A stretch of DNA of 64,000 bases from Vibrio sp. JC009 (lineage in GTDB: Bacteria > Pseudomonadota > Gammaproteobacteria > Enterobacterales > Vibrionaceae), in NCBI RefSeq assembly GCF_029016485.1, contig NZ_CP092107.1:744001-808000 (forward strand). The letters are read 5' to 3'. The notes under the pieces were generated by a model. It was not told the origin of the DNA. It was given only the letters and a program-made list of their open reading frames with translations, and did not search any database. Below, one piece after another: positions 35,626 to 43,937 of this stretch. A program made the translations under genes and the position numbers. How positions within the stretch are numbered: the stretch's first letter is position 1; each line of letters begins with the position of its first letter.

Positions 35626-36294
35626 TTAGCTAAAGCTCTGAGAATCTTCCGAGACAAACTCGATTCCCAAAGCGGCTGAATTGCCTGATATCAAATAATG
35701 AATCTCTTTCAGAGACTCAGCATAAGGGGAGCGGTAGATATAGCCAGAATGCAGGCAGAACACAACCCATTTTGCCCCGGCCTCTGTTCCGCCCGACACC
35801 TGTTGCCTCATAATATCCAGCATTGTCAGAACATTCAGAATTTGTGTTTCAAACAAGTTATTTGAACAACCAGTAACGAGTACCTTGCGTACCTGAGTGA
35901 TTAAGTTAACAACCCGGATCATGTCAGCATTGTTCATTCGCAACTGCTCGATAATATCATCGAACAACTCCTCAATAGTATAATGCCGGGTTCTGTTCCA
36001 TTTTAGCTTGATGGCATCCATCTCACGCATTGATGCTGCAATAAAGCAGCGGAAGGTATTTCCAACGTAATCATTAAAATGGGGGGAATAGTTAATCAGA
36101 GTGTTATTTAATTCAGAAAAATCGTAACTTGCCGTCGAGGCTGAAAAATCAAGAGTAACAACCTTGGAACGTCCCTCATTTTCACGGGCAATAAACTCAG
36201 ACAGCTGATCACTGTCAGGAGTGAAAAAACCCTGTTCGCTGATATCTGTTTTTGAGGGAAATAGCCTCAGACGTCGCTTACTGAATTGAATCAT
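35626..36294 (-). CDS. Hypothetical cytoplasmic protein
   Basis: About 222 aa, no signal peptide or transmembrane helix, not recognised. Notable segments: IQFSKRRLRLFPSKTD, FRCFIAASMREMDAIKLKWNRTRHYTIEELFDDIIEQLR and VRKVLVTGCSNNLFETQIL. ATG at 36294 is favoured over 36300 because AAGGA then lies at proper spacing. It follows the DeoR gene past a terminator-like hairpin, so it is probably separately expressed. Confidence 0.6.
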   Translation of the reverse strand: MIQFSKRRLRLFPSKTDISEQGFFTPDSDQLSEFIARENEGRSKVVTLDFSASTASYDFSELNNTLINYSPHFNDYVGNTFRCFIAASMREMDAIKLKWNRTRHYTIEELFDDIIEQLRMNNADMIRVVNLITQVRKVLVTGCSNNLFETQILNVLTMLDIMRQQVSGGTEAGAKWVVFCLHSGYIYRSPYAESLKEIHYLISGNSAALGIEFVSEDSQSFS

Positions 36295-36304
36295 ACCCAT
36301 CCTT

Positions 36305-36358
36305 GCAAATTAAAGAACAACGGAAAGTCCTGAGAGTTGAATCTCACAGACCTTTCCG
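36305..36358 (-). terminator. Terminator of the DeoR gene
   Basis: On the minus strand CGGAAAG / CTTTCCG encloses a second stem TGAGA / TCTCA and is followed by TTGTTCTTT. It lies about 65 bases beyond the DeoR stop. Confidence 0.55.
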
Positions 36359-36423
36359 CAGTTTACAAAGCATGAGTAAAAAGTAGAGTCCTAACTCTAA
36401 GAAGTAAAGAACAGAACTGAGAA

Positions 36424-37182
36424 TTAATTGCAAATTTCCAGTTTAACGTCATTTCCTTCAAGTAGATCACAGATTTCTGCCGAAGGTTTCACATCGGTGA
36501 AGAAAACGGTTGCTTCTTTGACATTACCAAGCTCAATGGACCCTTTAGGGACATATTTAGTTGAGTCCAGCGCAACAAATACGTTTCTTGCCGACTTCAT
36601 CACTTCCTGAGCAATCGCTGTTTCATTCAAGTCATACTCAAGCAGAGTACCATCCACATCCATAGAGCCGGCACTGGTGATCATATAGTCAAAGCGGAAA
36701 TTTTTAATAAATTCCAGCGCTTCGGTTCCGACAATACCACCATTTTTCGCCCGCACTTTACCGCTTGGGATCAGCACATCGAAGCTTTTGTTGGTATGAA
36801 GCACATTTGCCACTCTCAGAGAGTTGGTTATCACCTGTATGTTGTTTTTCTTCAACAGATGACTGGCAATGATTTCCGTTGTTGTACCTATGGTAAGGAA
36901 TATCGTTGAGTTATCGGGGATCATCTGAGTAATACGCTCACCAATGGCGTTTTTCTCTTCTGTTTCAGATACCTTACGAATCTCGTAATCAAGGTTAACT
37001 GTACTGGAAGGAGAGCTGGCTCCGCCATGATGGCGAACCAGCAATCTTTCATCGCTAAGCTTTTTGATATCCCGTCTGATGGTTTGTGTTGAAACTTCTA
37101 AGATTTCAGCCAATTCCTCGACGGTACAGTAACCTTTATCAATAACTAACTGTAGTAATTTGTCTTGTCTTGGATTAGTCAT
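36424..37182 (-). CDS. DeoR-family regulator of the sulfoquinovose island (YihW/CsqR-like)
   Basis: 252 aa. The N-terminal winged helix contains DKGYCTVEELAEILEVSTQTIRRDIKKL; the C-terminal sugar-phosphate sensor contains FLTIGTTTEIIASHL, NSLRVANVL and VALDSTKY. The neighbouring kinase gene and the E. coli yih cluster (YihW) suggest it represses the SQ genes and responds to SQ or a phosphorylated intermediate. Its start is 15 bases after the kinase stop, so it is in the same operon. Candidate operators are listed at 38174, 40493, 42239, 52946 and 53061. Confidence 0.85.
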   Translation of the reverse strand: MTNPRQDKLLQLVIDKGYCTVEELAEILEVSTQTIRRDIKKLSDERLLVRHHGGASSPSSTVNLDYEIRKVSETEEKNAIGERITQMIPDNSTIFLTIGTTTEIIASHLLKKNNIQVITNSLRVANVLHTNKSFDVLIPSGKVRAKNGGIVGTEALEFIKNFRFDYMITSAGSMDVDGTLLEYDLNETAIAQEVMKSARNVFVALDSTKYVPKGSIELGNVKEATVFFTDVKPSAEICDLLEGNDVKLEICN

Positions 37183-37197
37183 GATAACCTTTGTCTA

Positions 37198-38085
37198 TTA
37201 ACTTGCCATATCGGCTTCCACAGTACTCCGCTCAGGAATACCTTCACGTCCGCCTCGTTGTGTACATTTCAGTGCTGCAACTGTGTTAGAAAATATAACT
37301 GCCTGACGAGTTTCCATCTGCTCTGCAACCGCAACAGCAAGCGCTCCATGGAATACATCGCCCGCACCAGTCGTATCTACAACATCTACAACCTTACCTT
37401 CCTGATGCTTTAACTCACCATTCTCAAGCCAGTAGCACCCTTTTGCCCCGACAGTAACATAAACTTTGCCTTTTGTCTTTTTCTGAGCAATTTTTAACCC
37501 TTCAATCGGATCCTCTGTTTCGGCGAATTTTGCCAGTCCAGGCTCAGAAAATGCAATATGATCAGCAAGTTTTACTAAGTCTTCTATCGGATCGGGACAA
37601 ATGTCAGCATCCAGCACTGAAGGAATAGAATACTTTTTCGCCTGCTCAAGCGCGTATTTGGCACCTTCCGGCCATCTTACATCACAAAGGATGGTTTCGT
37701 ATGTTGAGAAATCGACAGCTTCAAGCGGTTTTACGTCTCTGCTCAAAGACTTATCCTGATAGTTGATGATCATACGCTCACCTTCATCATCCACCAGAAT
37801 TGCTGAGAACGCTGAAGTTGCTTCAGGAATGCGTACCATGTTTTCTACGCCAACACCGTAACCAGACAGCTCTTTCAGCATTGTGTCAGCCACTGAGTCT
37901 CCGCCGACACGGCCGATAAAGTCAACCTGCTTGCCCATTTTTGCGACGGCAACAGCTGCTGTCGCTGCAGGGCCACCACCAACCTCAAAGTAATCCGTCG
38001 CTACATATTTACCACCAGTCGTTGGTAGTGCTTGTACACGCTGAATTCTATCTAATACTGTAATTCCAAGACACGCGATTGCCAT
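37198..38085 (-). CDS. yihV: Sulfofructose kinase (YihV type)
   Basis: 295 aa, PfkB-family kinase phosphorylating 6-deoxy-6-sulfofructose to its 1-phosphate. Long segments match E. coli YihV as remembered: CLGITVLDRI, PTTGGKYVATDYFEVGGGPA, GRVGGDS, DVRWPEGAK, VVDTTGAGDVFHGALAVA and ALKCTQRGGREGIP. DTTGAGD holds the ATP-anion hole and catalytic Asp. The frame opens at 38169, but ATG 38085 with GAAGAGAA upstream gives the family length. Confidence 0.92.
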   Translation of the reverse strand: MAIACLGITVLDRIQRVQALPTTGGKYVATDYFEVGGGPAATAAVAVAKMGKQVDFIGRVGGDSVADTMLKELSGYGVGVENMVRIPEATSAFSAILVDDEGERMIINYQDKSLSRDVKPLEAVDFSTYETILCDVRWPEGAKYALEQAKKYSIPSVLDADICPDPIEDLVKLADHIAFSEPGLAKFAETEDPIEGLKIAQKKTKGKVYVTVGAKGCYWLENGELKHQEGKVVDVVDTTGAGDVFHGALAVAVAEQMETRQAVIFSNTVAALKCTQRGGREGIPERSTVEADMAS

Positions 38086-38173
38086 TTGATTAATTCTCTT
38101 CTCTGTTTGGGTACGTAGGGATGTTGCCATTATATGAAAAAACAGCATTTTCGTTGAGACGATAATCACAAAA

Positions 38174-38200
38174 CGACATCAAATGAACATAAAACAACAT
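38174..38200 (-). promoter_or_regulatory. Candidate SQ-regulon operator between yihV and yihU
   Basis: On the minus strand ATGTTGTTTTATGTTCATTT followed by GATGTCG. It differs at 3 of 27 positions from the site at 52946-52972 in the exporter/lyase region, while the surrounding sequence is unrelated. Confidence 0.55.
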
Positions 38201-38289
38201 TTTGTGACATTGGTTACGGTTGTTTTTTGTGAAAACGTTATATTTGTCACCATTATCTCAATGCAAAATACGCAAATAAGGAAGAACAC

Positions 38290-39183
38290 ATGTCAACTAT
38301 CGGTTTTATTGGTCTTGGTCAAATGGGTAGCGCAATGGCGGCTAACCTAATCAAGGACGGTCACTCTCTTAAAGTTTTTGATATCAATGAAGCAGCAGTA
38401 AAGACGCTTGTTGACCAGGGTGCAGCAGCGGCAGCTTCTCCTGCAGAAGCAGCAAACGGTTCTGAGTTTATCGTAACTATGCTACCAAATGGTGCGCTGG
38501 TTCGCGGTGTTGTGTTCGGTGAGAACAGCATCACAAGCACAATGAGCAAAGATGCGCTTCTGATCGATATGTCTACTATCCACCCGCTTGAAACAGATGC
38601 ACTGGTTAAAGATATGGCAGACGCTGGTTTTGAAATGATGGAAGCACCGGTTGGCCGTACTTCTGATCACGCAGTACGCGGCGAGCTTCTTATCATGGCT
38701 GGCGGTACTAAAGAGCAGATCGCGAAAGCTCAGCCTCTGTTTGACAGCATGGGTAACGAAACTGTGGATTGTGGCGGCCAGGGTAAAGGTATCCGTGTAA
38801 AAGTGATCAACAACTACATGAGTATCGCTCTGAACGCACTTTCTGCGGAAGCAGCAACTCTGGCTGAAGCGATTGGCCTGGACTTTGATGCAGCAATGAA
38901 AGTAATGAGCGGCACACCAGCAGGTAAAGGCCACTTCACGACTACATGGCCTGGCAAAGTACTTGCGGGCAACCTTGATCCTGCATTTATGATTGACCTT
39001 GCACACAAAGACCTTGGCATCGCACTGGATCTGGCTAACCAGGTACACGTTCCAATGCCTTGTGGCGCAGCTTCTCGTGAGCTTTACAGCATCGCTAAAG
39101 CAGCAGGTCGTGGCCGTCAGGACTGGACTGCAGTTCTTGAGCAGCTTCGTGTGACTTCTGGTCTTGAACCAAAAATCAAATAA
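38290..39183 (+). CDS. yihU: 3-Sulfolactaldehyde reductase (YihU type)
   Basis: 297 aa, beta-hydroxyacid dehydrogenase family. Rossmann motif [16 protein letters not shown]; substrate region [14 protein letters not shown]; catalytic lysine in [21 protein letters not shown]-terminal [19 protein letters not shown] and [15 protein letters not shown]. These match E. coli YihU closely. It reduces sulfolactaldehyde to DHPS with NADH, regenerating NAD during fermentation. Divergent from the kinase gene; the mutarotase gene follows by 26 bases. Confidence 0.94.
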   Translation: MSTIGFIGLGQMGSAMAANLIKDGHSLKVFDINEAAVKTLVDQGAAAAASPAEAANGSEFIVTMLPNGALVRGVVFGENSITSTMSKDALLIDMSTIHPLETDALVKDMADAGFEMMEAPVGRTSDHAVRGELLIMAGGTKEQIAKAQPLFDSMGNETVDCGGQGKGIRVKVINNYMSIALNALSAEAATLAEAIGLDFDAAMKVMSGTPAGKGHFTTTWPGKVLAGNLDPAFMIDLAHKDLGIALDLANQVHVPMPCGAASRELYSIAKAAGRGRQDWTAVLEQLRVTSGLEPKIK

Positions 39184-39209
39184 CTGAACAAGAATCTGGT
39201 GGAACAAAC

Positions 39210-40271
39210 GTGGAATTAACTATTACCCCATGGGGCAGTGTGGAAGGTCAGGACAAGCCTGTTCAGCTGTTTACCCTGAAAAATAAAAACGGCATGAAAG
39301 TGTCAGTAACCAACTACGGCTGCATAGTAACCTCCATCGAAACACCGGATCGCAAGGGCGAGCTGGCGGATGTGGTTCTTGGTTACGAAAACCTTGATAA
39401 ATATCTGGCAGGTCACCCTTTCTTTGGTGCGATTGCAGGGCGTTATGCCAACCGCATCAAAGATGGTAAGTACTCACTTGACGGAATTCAGTATCAGCTG
39501 GAAACCAACGAACCACCAACGGTTCAGCACCTTCATGGCGGAACCAAAGGCTTCGATAAGTACGTTTGGGATTACTCAGTTGAAGAGAACGAATCCGGTA
39601 TCTTCGTTCACTTTAACCGTGTTTCTCCAGACGGCGAATCCGGCTATGGCGGCACCATGAATGTGATGCACACTGTAGGTCTGGATGAGTCCAACCAACT
39701 GCATTACAACTTTAAGGCAACCACAGACAAGCCAACCGTAGTGAACCTGGTAAACCACAGTTACTACAATCTGGCCGGTCATGATTCAGGTTCAGTAGAA
39801 GGCCACCAGCTTAAACTGTTTTGTGACTACTACACTCCGGTAACCGAAAAATCGATTCCTACCGGTGAGATCCTTTCAGTGAAAGGCAGCGGTATGGATT
39901 TCACTTCCCCGGCCATTATCGGTGAAAACAAGCTGAATATTCCGGAAGACGGCTTCGACCATAACTTTATCCTGCACAAACGCGACACCGAAGGTGAGTA
40001 CGCATTTGCCGCAGAGGTGTATGAGCCAGAGTCAGGCCGTGTTATGACAGTACTGACCACCCAGCCTGGGGTTCAGTTCTACAGCGGATTTAAACTTTCC
40101 AACAAACCATGGTTTGGCCGTAACGGCTTTAAGTATGAATCATGGGGCGGAATGTGTCTGGAAACCCAGCACTTCCCGGACAGCCCGAACCAGGCTCACT
40201 TCCCTACTACCCGCCTGAATCCGGGCGAGGTGTTTGAGGAGAAGACGATTCACCGGTTTGGTGTGAAGTAA
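39210..40271 (+). CDS. Aldose 1-epimerase (GalM type), probable sulfoquinovose mutarotase
   Basis: 353 aa. HPFFGAIAGRYANRIKDGKY, QHLHGGTKGFDKYVW and NLVNHSYYNLAGH contain the conserved Arg and catalytic His; the C-terminal CLETQHFPDSPNQ provides the catalytic Glu. Its position in the island suggests it equilibrates the SQ anomers released by YihQ, taking the place of YihR, which is shorter. Start GTG with GGTGGAA upstream. Generic hexose epimerase activity is possible. Confidence 0.85.
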   Translation: MELTITPWGSVEGQDKPVQLFTLKNKNGMKVSVTNYGCIVTSIETPDRKGELADVVLGYENLDKYLAGHPFFGAIAGRYANRIKDGKYSLDGIQYQLETNEPPTVQHLHGGTKGFDKYVWDYSVEENESGIFVHFNRVSPDGESGYGGTMNVMHTVGLDESNQLHYNFKATTDKPTVVNLVNHSYYNLAGHDSGSVEGHQLKLFCDYYTPVTEKSIPTGEILSVKGSGMDFTSPAIIGENKLNIPEDGFDHNFILHKRDTEGEYAFAAEVYEPESGRVMTVLTTQPGVQFYSGFKLSNKPWFGRNGFKYESWGGMCLETQHFPDSPNQAHFPTTRLNPGEVFEEKTIHRFGVK

Positions 40272-40313
40272 TAAGTAATTTCTTTGGCTTCAGTTTGCAG
40301 ACAGAGCCAATTG

Positions 40314-40447
40314 GGTTCTCCCCCTTTTTCAAGGGGGAGTTAGAGGGGGTTAAGTCCTCTGAAGCTAGCAAGCTTCCTGAAACCTTTAAGATTTGTGGAA
40401 TTAACCCCTCCCAACCTCCCCTTCAAAAGGGGAGGAGCTAACAGCAC
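40314..40447. repeat. Palindromic repeat family C
   Basis: CTCCCCCTTTTTCAAGGGGG is a hairpin by itself; AGTTAGAGGGGGTT pairs at distance with AACCCCTCCCAACCTCCCC, and the right end CCCCTTCAAAAGGGG forms a third hairpin. Such units also lie within family B copy 2 and, shortened, at 46346. Confidence 0.55.
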
Positions 40448-40472
40448 AAGCGCTCCACCGGGCGCTTTTTTA
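40448..40472 (+). terminator. Terminator after the mutarotase gene
   Basis: AAGCGC / GCGCTT stem with an 8-base loop and six T. The repeat lies between it and the stop codon. Confidence 0.6.
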
Positions 40473-40492
40473 AGCATTAAAAACGGACATTA

Positions 40493-40587
40493 GATGTGCC
40501 CTAACGCTCAAAAATGTCCATTTCTGACCATTAATGTCAGAAAGTGATACATAATTAACAGAATTGAAAGCTACCGACTGGTAATTT
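40493..40587 (+). promoter_or_regulatory. Shared promoter/operator block before yihS
   Basis: About 90 bases align with 42239-42331 before the aldolase gene. The block starts GATGTGCCCTAACGCTCAAA, includes ATGTCCATTTCTGA and ends around ACTGGTAATTT. It holds a perfect inverted repeat TTTCTGAC-N7-GTCAGAAA (40521-40543), a likely operator. Confidence 0.65.
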
Positions 40588-40620
40588 GTGTAGCAACAAA
40601 CATTAACGAGGAACAATTTC

Positions 40621-41871
40621 ATGAAGTGGATTAATACCCGATCCCATAACTCTTGGTTGGAAACTGAAACTGATCGAATCTTTGAATTTGGCAGAAACGC
40701 TGTTGTGCCAAACGGATTTGGTTGGATTGGCAATAACGGTAACGTTCGTGAAGAGATGGGCACACGCCTTTGGATCACAGCTCGTATGCTGCACTGTTAC
40801 TCTCTGGCTGCTCTGATGGGTCGTCCGGGTGCAATGGATTTAGTTGAGCACGGTATTGCTGCACTTGAAGGTCCTCTGAAAGACAAAACTCACGGCGGCT
40901 GGTTCGCTACTATCGACAACGAAGGCGAAGGCATCATGGATGAGTCCAAGCAGGGCTACCAGCATGCATTCGCTCTACTTGGCGCAGCAAGTGCTGTAAC
41001 AACAGGCCACCCTCGTGCAAAAGCACTGCTTGAAGAAGCCATCAGCGTTTACGAAGAGCACTTCTGGGTTGAAGAGAAGCAGATGTGTTACGAGTCGTGG
41101 GACCGTGCATGGACTGAGACCGAAGACTACCGTGGCGGTAACATGGCAATGCACTCTGTTGAAGCATTCCTTATCGTTTACGATGTAACCGGTGACAAGA
41201 AGTGGCTGGATCGCGCACTTAACATCACTGAGTTCATGATCAACAAGACTGCAAAAGGTCTGAGCTACCGTGTAAACGAGCACTTCGATGCAGACTGGAA
41301 TCCACTACCAGACTACAACAAAGAGACACCAGCAAGCCACTTCCGTGCATACGGCGGTACTCCTGGTCACTGGATCGAGTGGGGTCGCCTGATCTGTCAC
41401 CTGCGCGCAACACTGCTTAAAATTGGTGCTGAAGCGCCGAGCTGGATGCTGGAAGATGCAATCGGTCTGTTTGACGCAACGGTTCGCGATGCATGGCACG
41501 TAGATGGCGCACCTGGCTTTGTTTACTCTGTAGACTGGGACGGCAAGCCGGTTGTACGTGAGCGTATCCGCTGGGCTCCGGTTGAAGCACTGGGTACGGC
41601 TTATGCTCTGTACACAGTAACAGGTAACAAGAAGTACGAAGACTGGTACCGCACATGGTGGGATTACTGCCGTACTTACCTGATGGATTATGAAGGTTGC
41701 TCATGGTGGCAGGAACTGGACGTAAACAACCAGGCTGGCACAAGCGTTGTTTGGGATGGTAAGCAGGATATCTACCACCTGATGCACTGTCTTGTTATTC
41801 CACGTCTGCCTCTGACTCCGGGTCTGGCACCAGCACTTGCTGAAGGCCTGCTGGATCAGGACATGAAATAA
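40621..41871 (+). CDS. yihS: Sulfoquinovose isomerase (YihS type)
   Basis: 416 aa, AGE-family (alpha/alpha)6 barrel converting SQ to sulfofructose. It matches E. coli YihS along its length: [72 protein letters not shown] and [15 protein letters not shown]. The conserved active-site histidines in these last three segments are present (H178 in GGNMAMH). Preceded by a promoter block duplicated before the aldolase gene. Confidence 0.95.
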   Translation: MKWINTRSHNSWLETETDRIFEFGRNAVVPNGFGWIGNNGNVREEMGTRLWITARMLHCYSLAALMGRPGAMDLVEHGIAALEGPLKDKTHGGWFATIDNEGEGIMDESKQGYQHAFALLGAASAVTTGHPRAKALLEEAISVYEEHFWVEEKQMCYESWDRAWTETEDYRGGNMAMHSVEAFLIVYDVTGDKKWLDRALNITEFMINKTAKGLSYRVNEHFDADWNPLPDYNKETPASHFRAYGGTPGHWIEWGRLICHLRATLLKIGAEAPSWMLEDAIGLFDATVRDAWHVDGAPGFVYSVDWDGKPVVRERIRWAPVEALGTAYALYTVTGNKKYEDWYRTWWDYCRTYLMDYEGCSWWQELDVNNQAGTSVVWDGKQDIYHLMHCLVIPRLPLTPGLAPALAEGLLDQDMK

Positions 41872-41892
41872 CCCTGAAAATCAGCACCTTAA

Positions 41893-42098
41893 CTCGTTCC
41901 CACGCTCCGGCGTGGGAACGCATACCGCCCTCCAAGCCTTCCCCTCCTCATTACCCCATAACCCCATTACCCCATAACCCCATAACCCCATAGCCTATTC
42001 CACCGATCTACGACCACAACATCCAAACCAGGATCGCTAAATTTTCCTCGATATCTTTAGCTCTGGTCTGTATTCCCACGCCGGAGCATGGGAACAAG
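41893..42098. repeat. Palindromic repeat family A, copy with CCCCATAAC tract
   Basis: Left hairpin starts CTCGTTCCCACGCTCCGGCG; right hairpin is CCCACGCCGGAGCATGGG. The core contains five CCCCATAAC-type units (41951-41995) and AAACCAGGATCGCTAAATT, shared with the truncated copy at 26.9 kb. Confidence 0.65.
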
Positions 42099-42238
42099 GC
42101 GATCGTTAGCCCAACATCGGGTAACTGAGTATGGAAACGAGAATAACTCGCAATATGTCCGATTTATTACTCAAACTTTACAAAAAAGCCCCTCGCCAAC
42201 TAAAAACGCTCAAAACAACCCGCTTTTTTCCCTTGAAA

Positions 42239-42331
42239 GATGTGCCCCAACGCTCAAAAATGTCCATTTCTGATTCTTTATGTCAAAAAATGATACATAA
42301 CTAACAGAATTGCATCCCGTTGACTGGTAAT
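42239..42331 (+). promoter_or_regulatory. Shared promoter/operator block before the aldolase gene
   Basis: A copy of the block at 40493-40587. The inverted repeat is weaker here: TTTCTGA and TCAAAAA at 42267-42288. It suggests the isomerase and aldolase genes have separate but co-ordinated promoters. Confidence 0.6.
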
Positions 42332-42372
42332 TTTGCCTTAACGAAACAAATGAATAACAGAGGAATTCAACA

Positions 42373-43233
42373 ATGCCTTACGTATCTGGTAAGAAAATGA
42401 TTCAGGAAGCATGGGAAAACGGTTATGCAATCGGTGCTTTCACTGCTCACAACCTGGAAACCATCAAAGCAGTACTTCTTGCAGCTCAGGAAGAACAGTC
42501 TCCATTCATGCTACAGATTGGCCAAAAGGCTATTAACGAAATGGGCATGGGTCCACTACGCGCTGCTGTTGACTCTCTTATCAAACACCACAACATCACT
42601 GTTCCGGTTTGTATTCACCTTGACCACAGCCGTAAGTTCGAACAGTGCATGGAAGCTGCAACTCGTGACTTCCAGTCACTGATGTTTGATGGCTCTGCAC
42701 TTCCGTTTGAAGAGAACATCCGCATCACTAAAGCTGTTGTTGATGTAGCTGATGCACTTGGCCTTGGCGCTGAAGGTGAAATCGGTAAGATCGGCGGTAC
42801 TGAAGATGACATCACAGTTGATGAAAAAGACGCGATGATCACAACAGTTGAAGAAGCACTGGACTTCTCTGAGCGCACTGGCGTTCACTACCTTGCTGTT
42901 TCTATCGGTACGGCTCACGGCGTTTACAAAACCACTCCAGAGCTTAAGTTTGACCGTCTGAGCGAAATCAAAGAAGCGGTTAAGAAACCAATCGTACTGC
43001 ACGGTGGTTCAGGTGTTCCTGATGATCAGGTTGTTGAAGCTGTTAAGCGCGGCGTTGCAAAAATCAACGTTGATACAGAGCTTCGTCAGGGCTTTATCGC
43101 AGGTGTTAAATCTTACTGGGCAGAGAAGCCTGAAGACGTAATCCTGGCTGATGCAAACAACTCTGGTATCGCTTCAATGATGGAAGTTGTTAAACACAAA
43201 ATCCGCCTGTTTGGTTCAAACGGCAAAGCTTAA
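42373..43233 (+). CDS. sqiA: Class II sulfofructose-phosphate aldolase
   Basis: 286 aa, class II (zinc) fructose-bisphosphate aldolase family. Metal-ligand and active-site motifs are present: HLDHS (~residues 82-86), GAEGEIGKIGGTEDD, SIGTAHGVYK, LHGGSGVP and INVDTELR. In the canonical island this step is done by the class I YihT; here its slot between isomerase and transporter is filled by a class II enzyme, as in described variants with SqiA. Predicted products are DHAP and sulfolactaldehyde. Tagatose/fructose-bisphosphate activity is the alternative, but context favours the sulfo-sugar. Confidence 0.85.
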   Translation: MPYVSGKKMIQEAWENGYAIGAFTAHNLETIKAVLLAAQEEQSPFMLQIGQKAINEMGMGPLRAAVDSLIKHHNITVPVCIHLDHSRKFEQCMEAATRDFQSLMFDGSALPFEENIRITKAVVDVADALGLGAEGEIGKIGGTEDDITVDEKDAMITTVEEALDFSERTGVHYLAVSIGTAHGVYKTTPELKFDRLSEIKEAVKKPIVLHGGSGVPDDQVVEAVKRGVAKINVDTELRQGFIAGVKSYWAEKPEDVILADANNSGIASMMEVVKHKIRLFGSNGKA

Positions 43234-43390
43234 TGTCATTTATGTGACATAAACCCTACAAAAAACGACACATTGTCAACGACTGTGAAAAGGTTCAAAG
43301 AACAGAACGGTCAACTGAGTTATCAATGTCATTCAGTAGACAATGTGTTGTTTAAACGACTTAATCGATAATAATTATTTTGGTGATTCT

Positions 43391-43927
43391 ATGCTAAAAG
43401 CAATAGAAAGAGCATTAAACACAATCAATGCGCCAATCGCTCGCTGGACTGCAAATATTGCAGGTTTCTTCCTGCTGGTGATGACAGTGATTGTAATCGT
43501 CCAGGTAGCATTTCGATACCTTCTGAACACACCACTTGGCTGGACGGACGAATCATCACGCTTTCTGATGATCTACATGACATACCTCTGTCTGCCAATT
43601 ATCTATCTTGAAGATAGAAACATTGCAATGACTTTTGTTACCGACAAACTTAAGAACACTCGCATATTTGAGGCTCTTATGGTCTTTGCACACATTGCAA
43701 GTTTAGCCCTGTTCGCAATCTGGATTTACTTTGGTTACTCATTCTTCCAAACCGGTTCAGTAATGGCTGACAGTCTGCCAATCCCGATGTACGCAATCTA
43801 CATCATTCCACCGGTAATGCTGGCGATCTCTTGCTCGTTTGCACTACAGAAGCTGGCAGGTTCGCTACACAAACTTATCCATTTCAATCAAGAGCAGGCT
43901 GAAGTAGCTGCTCCAGCGGCGAAGTAG
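43391..43927 (+). CDS. TRAP transporter small permease (DctQ type)
   Basis: 178 aa with four membrane helices; VQVAFRYLLNTPLGWTDESSRFLMIYMTYL is the DctQ signature. Forms the small integral subunit with the following large permease. Its place in the island implies uptake of SQ or its glycoside. ATG 43391 with GGTGA upstream is used, not the earlier in-frame start at 43343. Confidence 0.9.
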   Translation: MLKAIERALNTINAPIARWTANIAGFFLLVMTVIVIVQVAFRYLLNTPLGWTDESSRFLMIYMTYLCLPIIYLEDRNIAMTFVTDKLKNTRIFEALMVFAHIASLALFAIWIYFGYSFFQTGSVMADSLPIPMYAIYIIPPVMLAISCSFALQKLAGSLHKLIHFNQEQAEVAAPAAK

Positions 43928-43937
43928 AGGTTTTATC

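Noticed and set aside
38482..39207. 241-codon minus-strand frame opposite yihU
   Set aside because: Composition (Cys/His/Ser-rich) and position opposite a strongly conserved gene mark it as a shadow of biased codon usage. Similar shadows opposite mtlD (25154-25897) and the binding protein gene (4161-4691) were dropped too.
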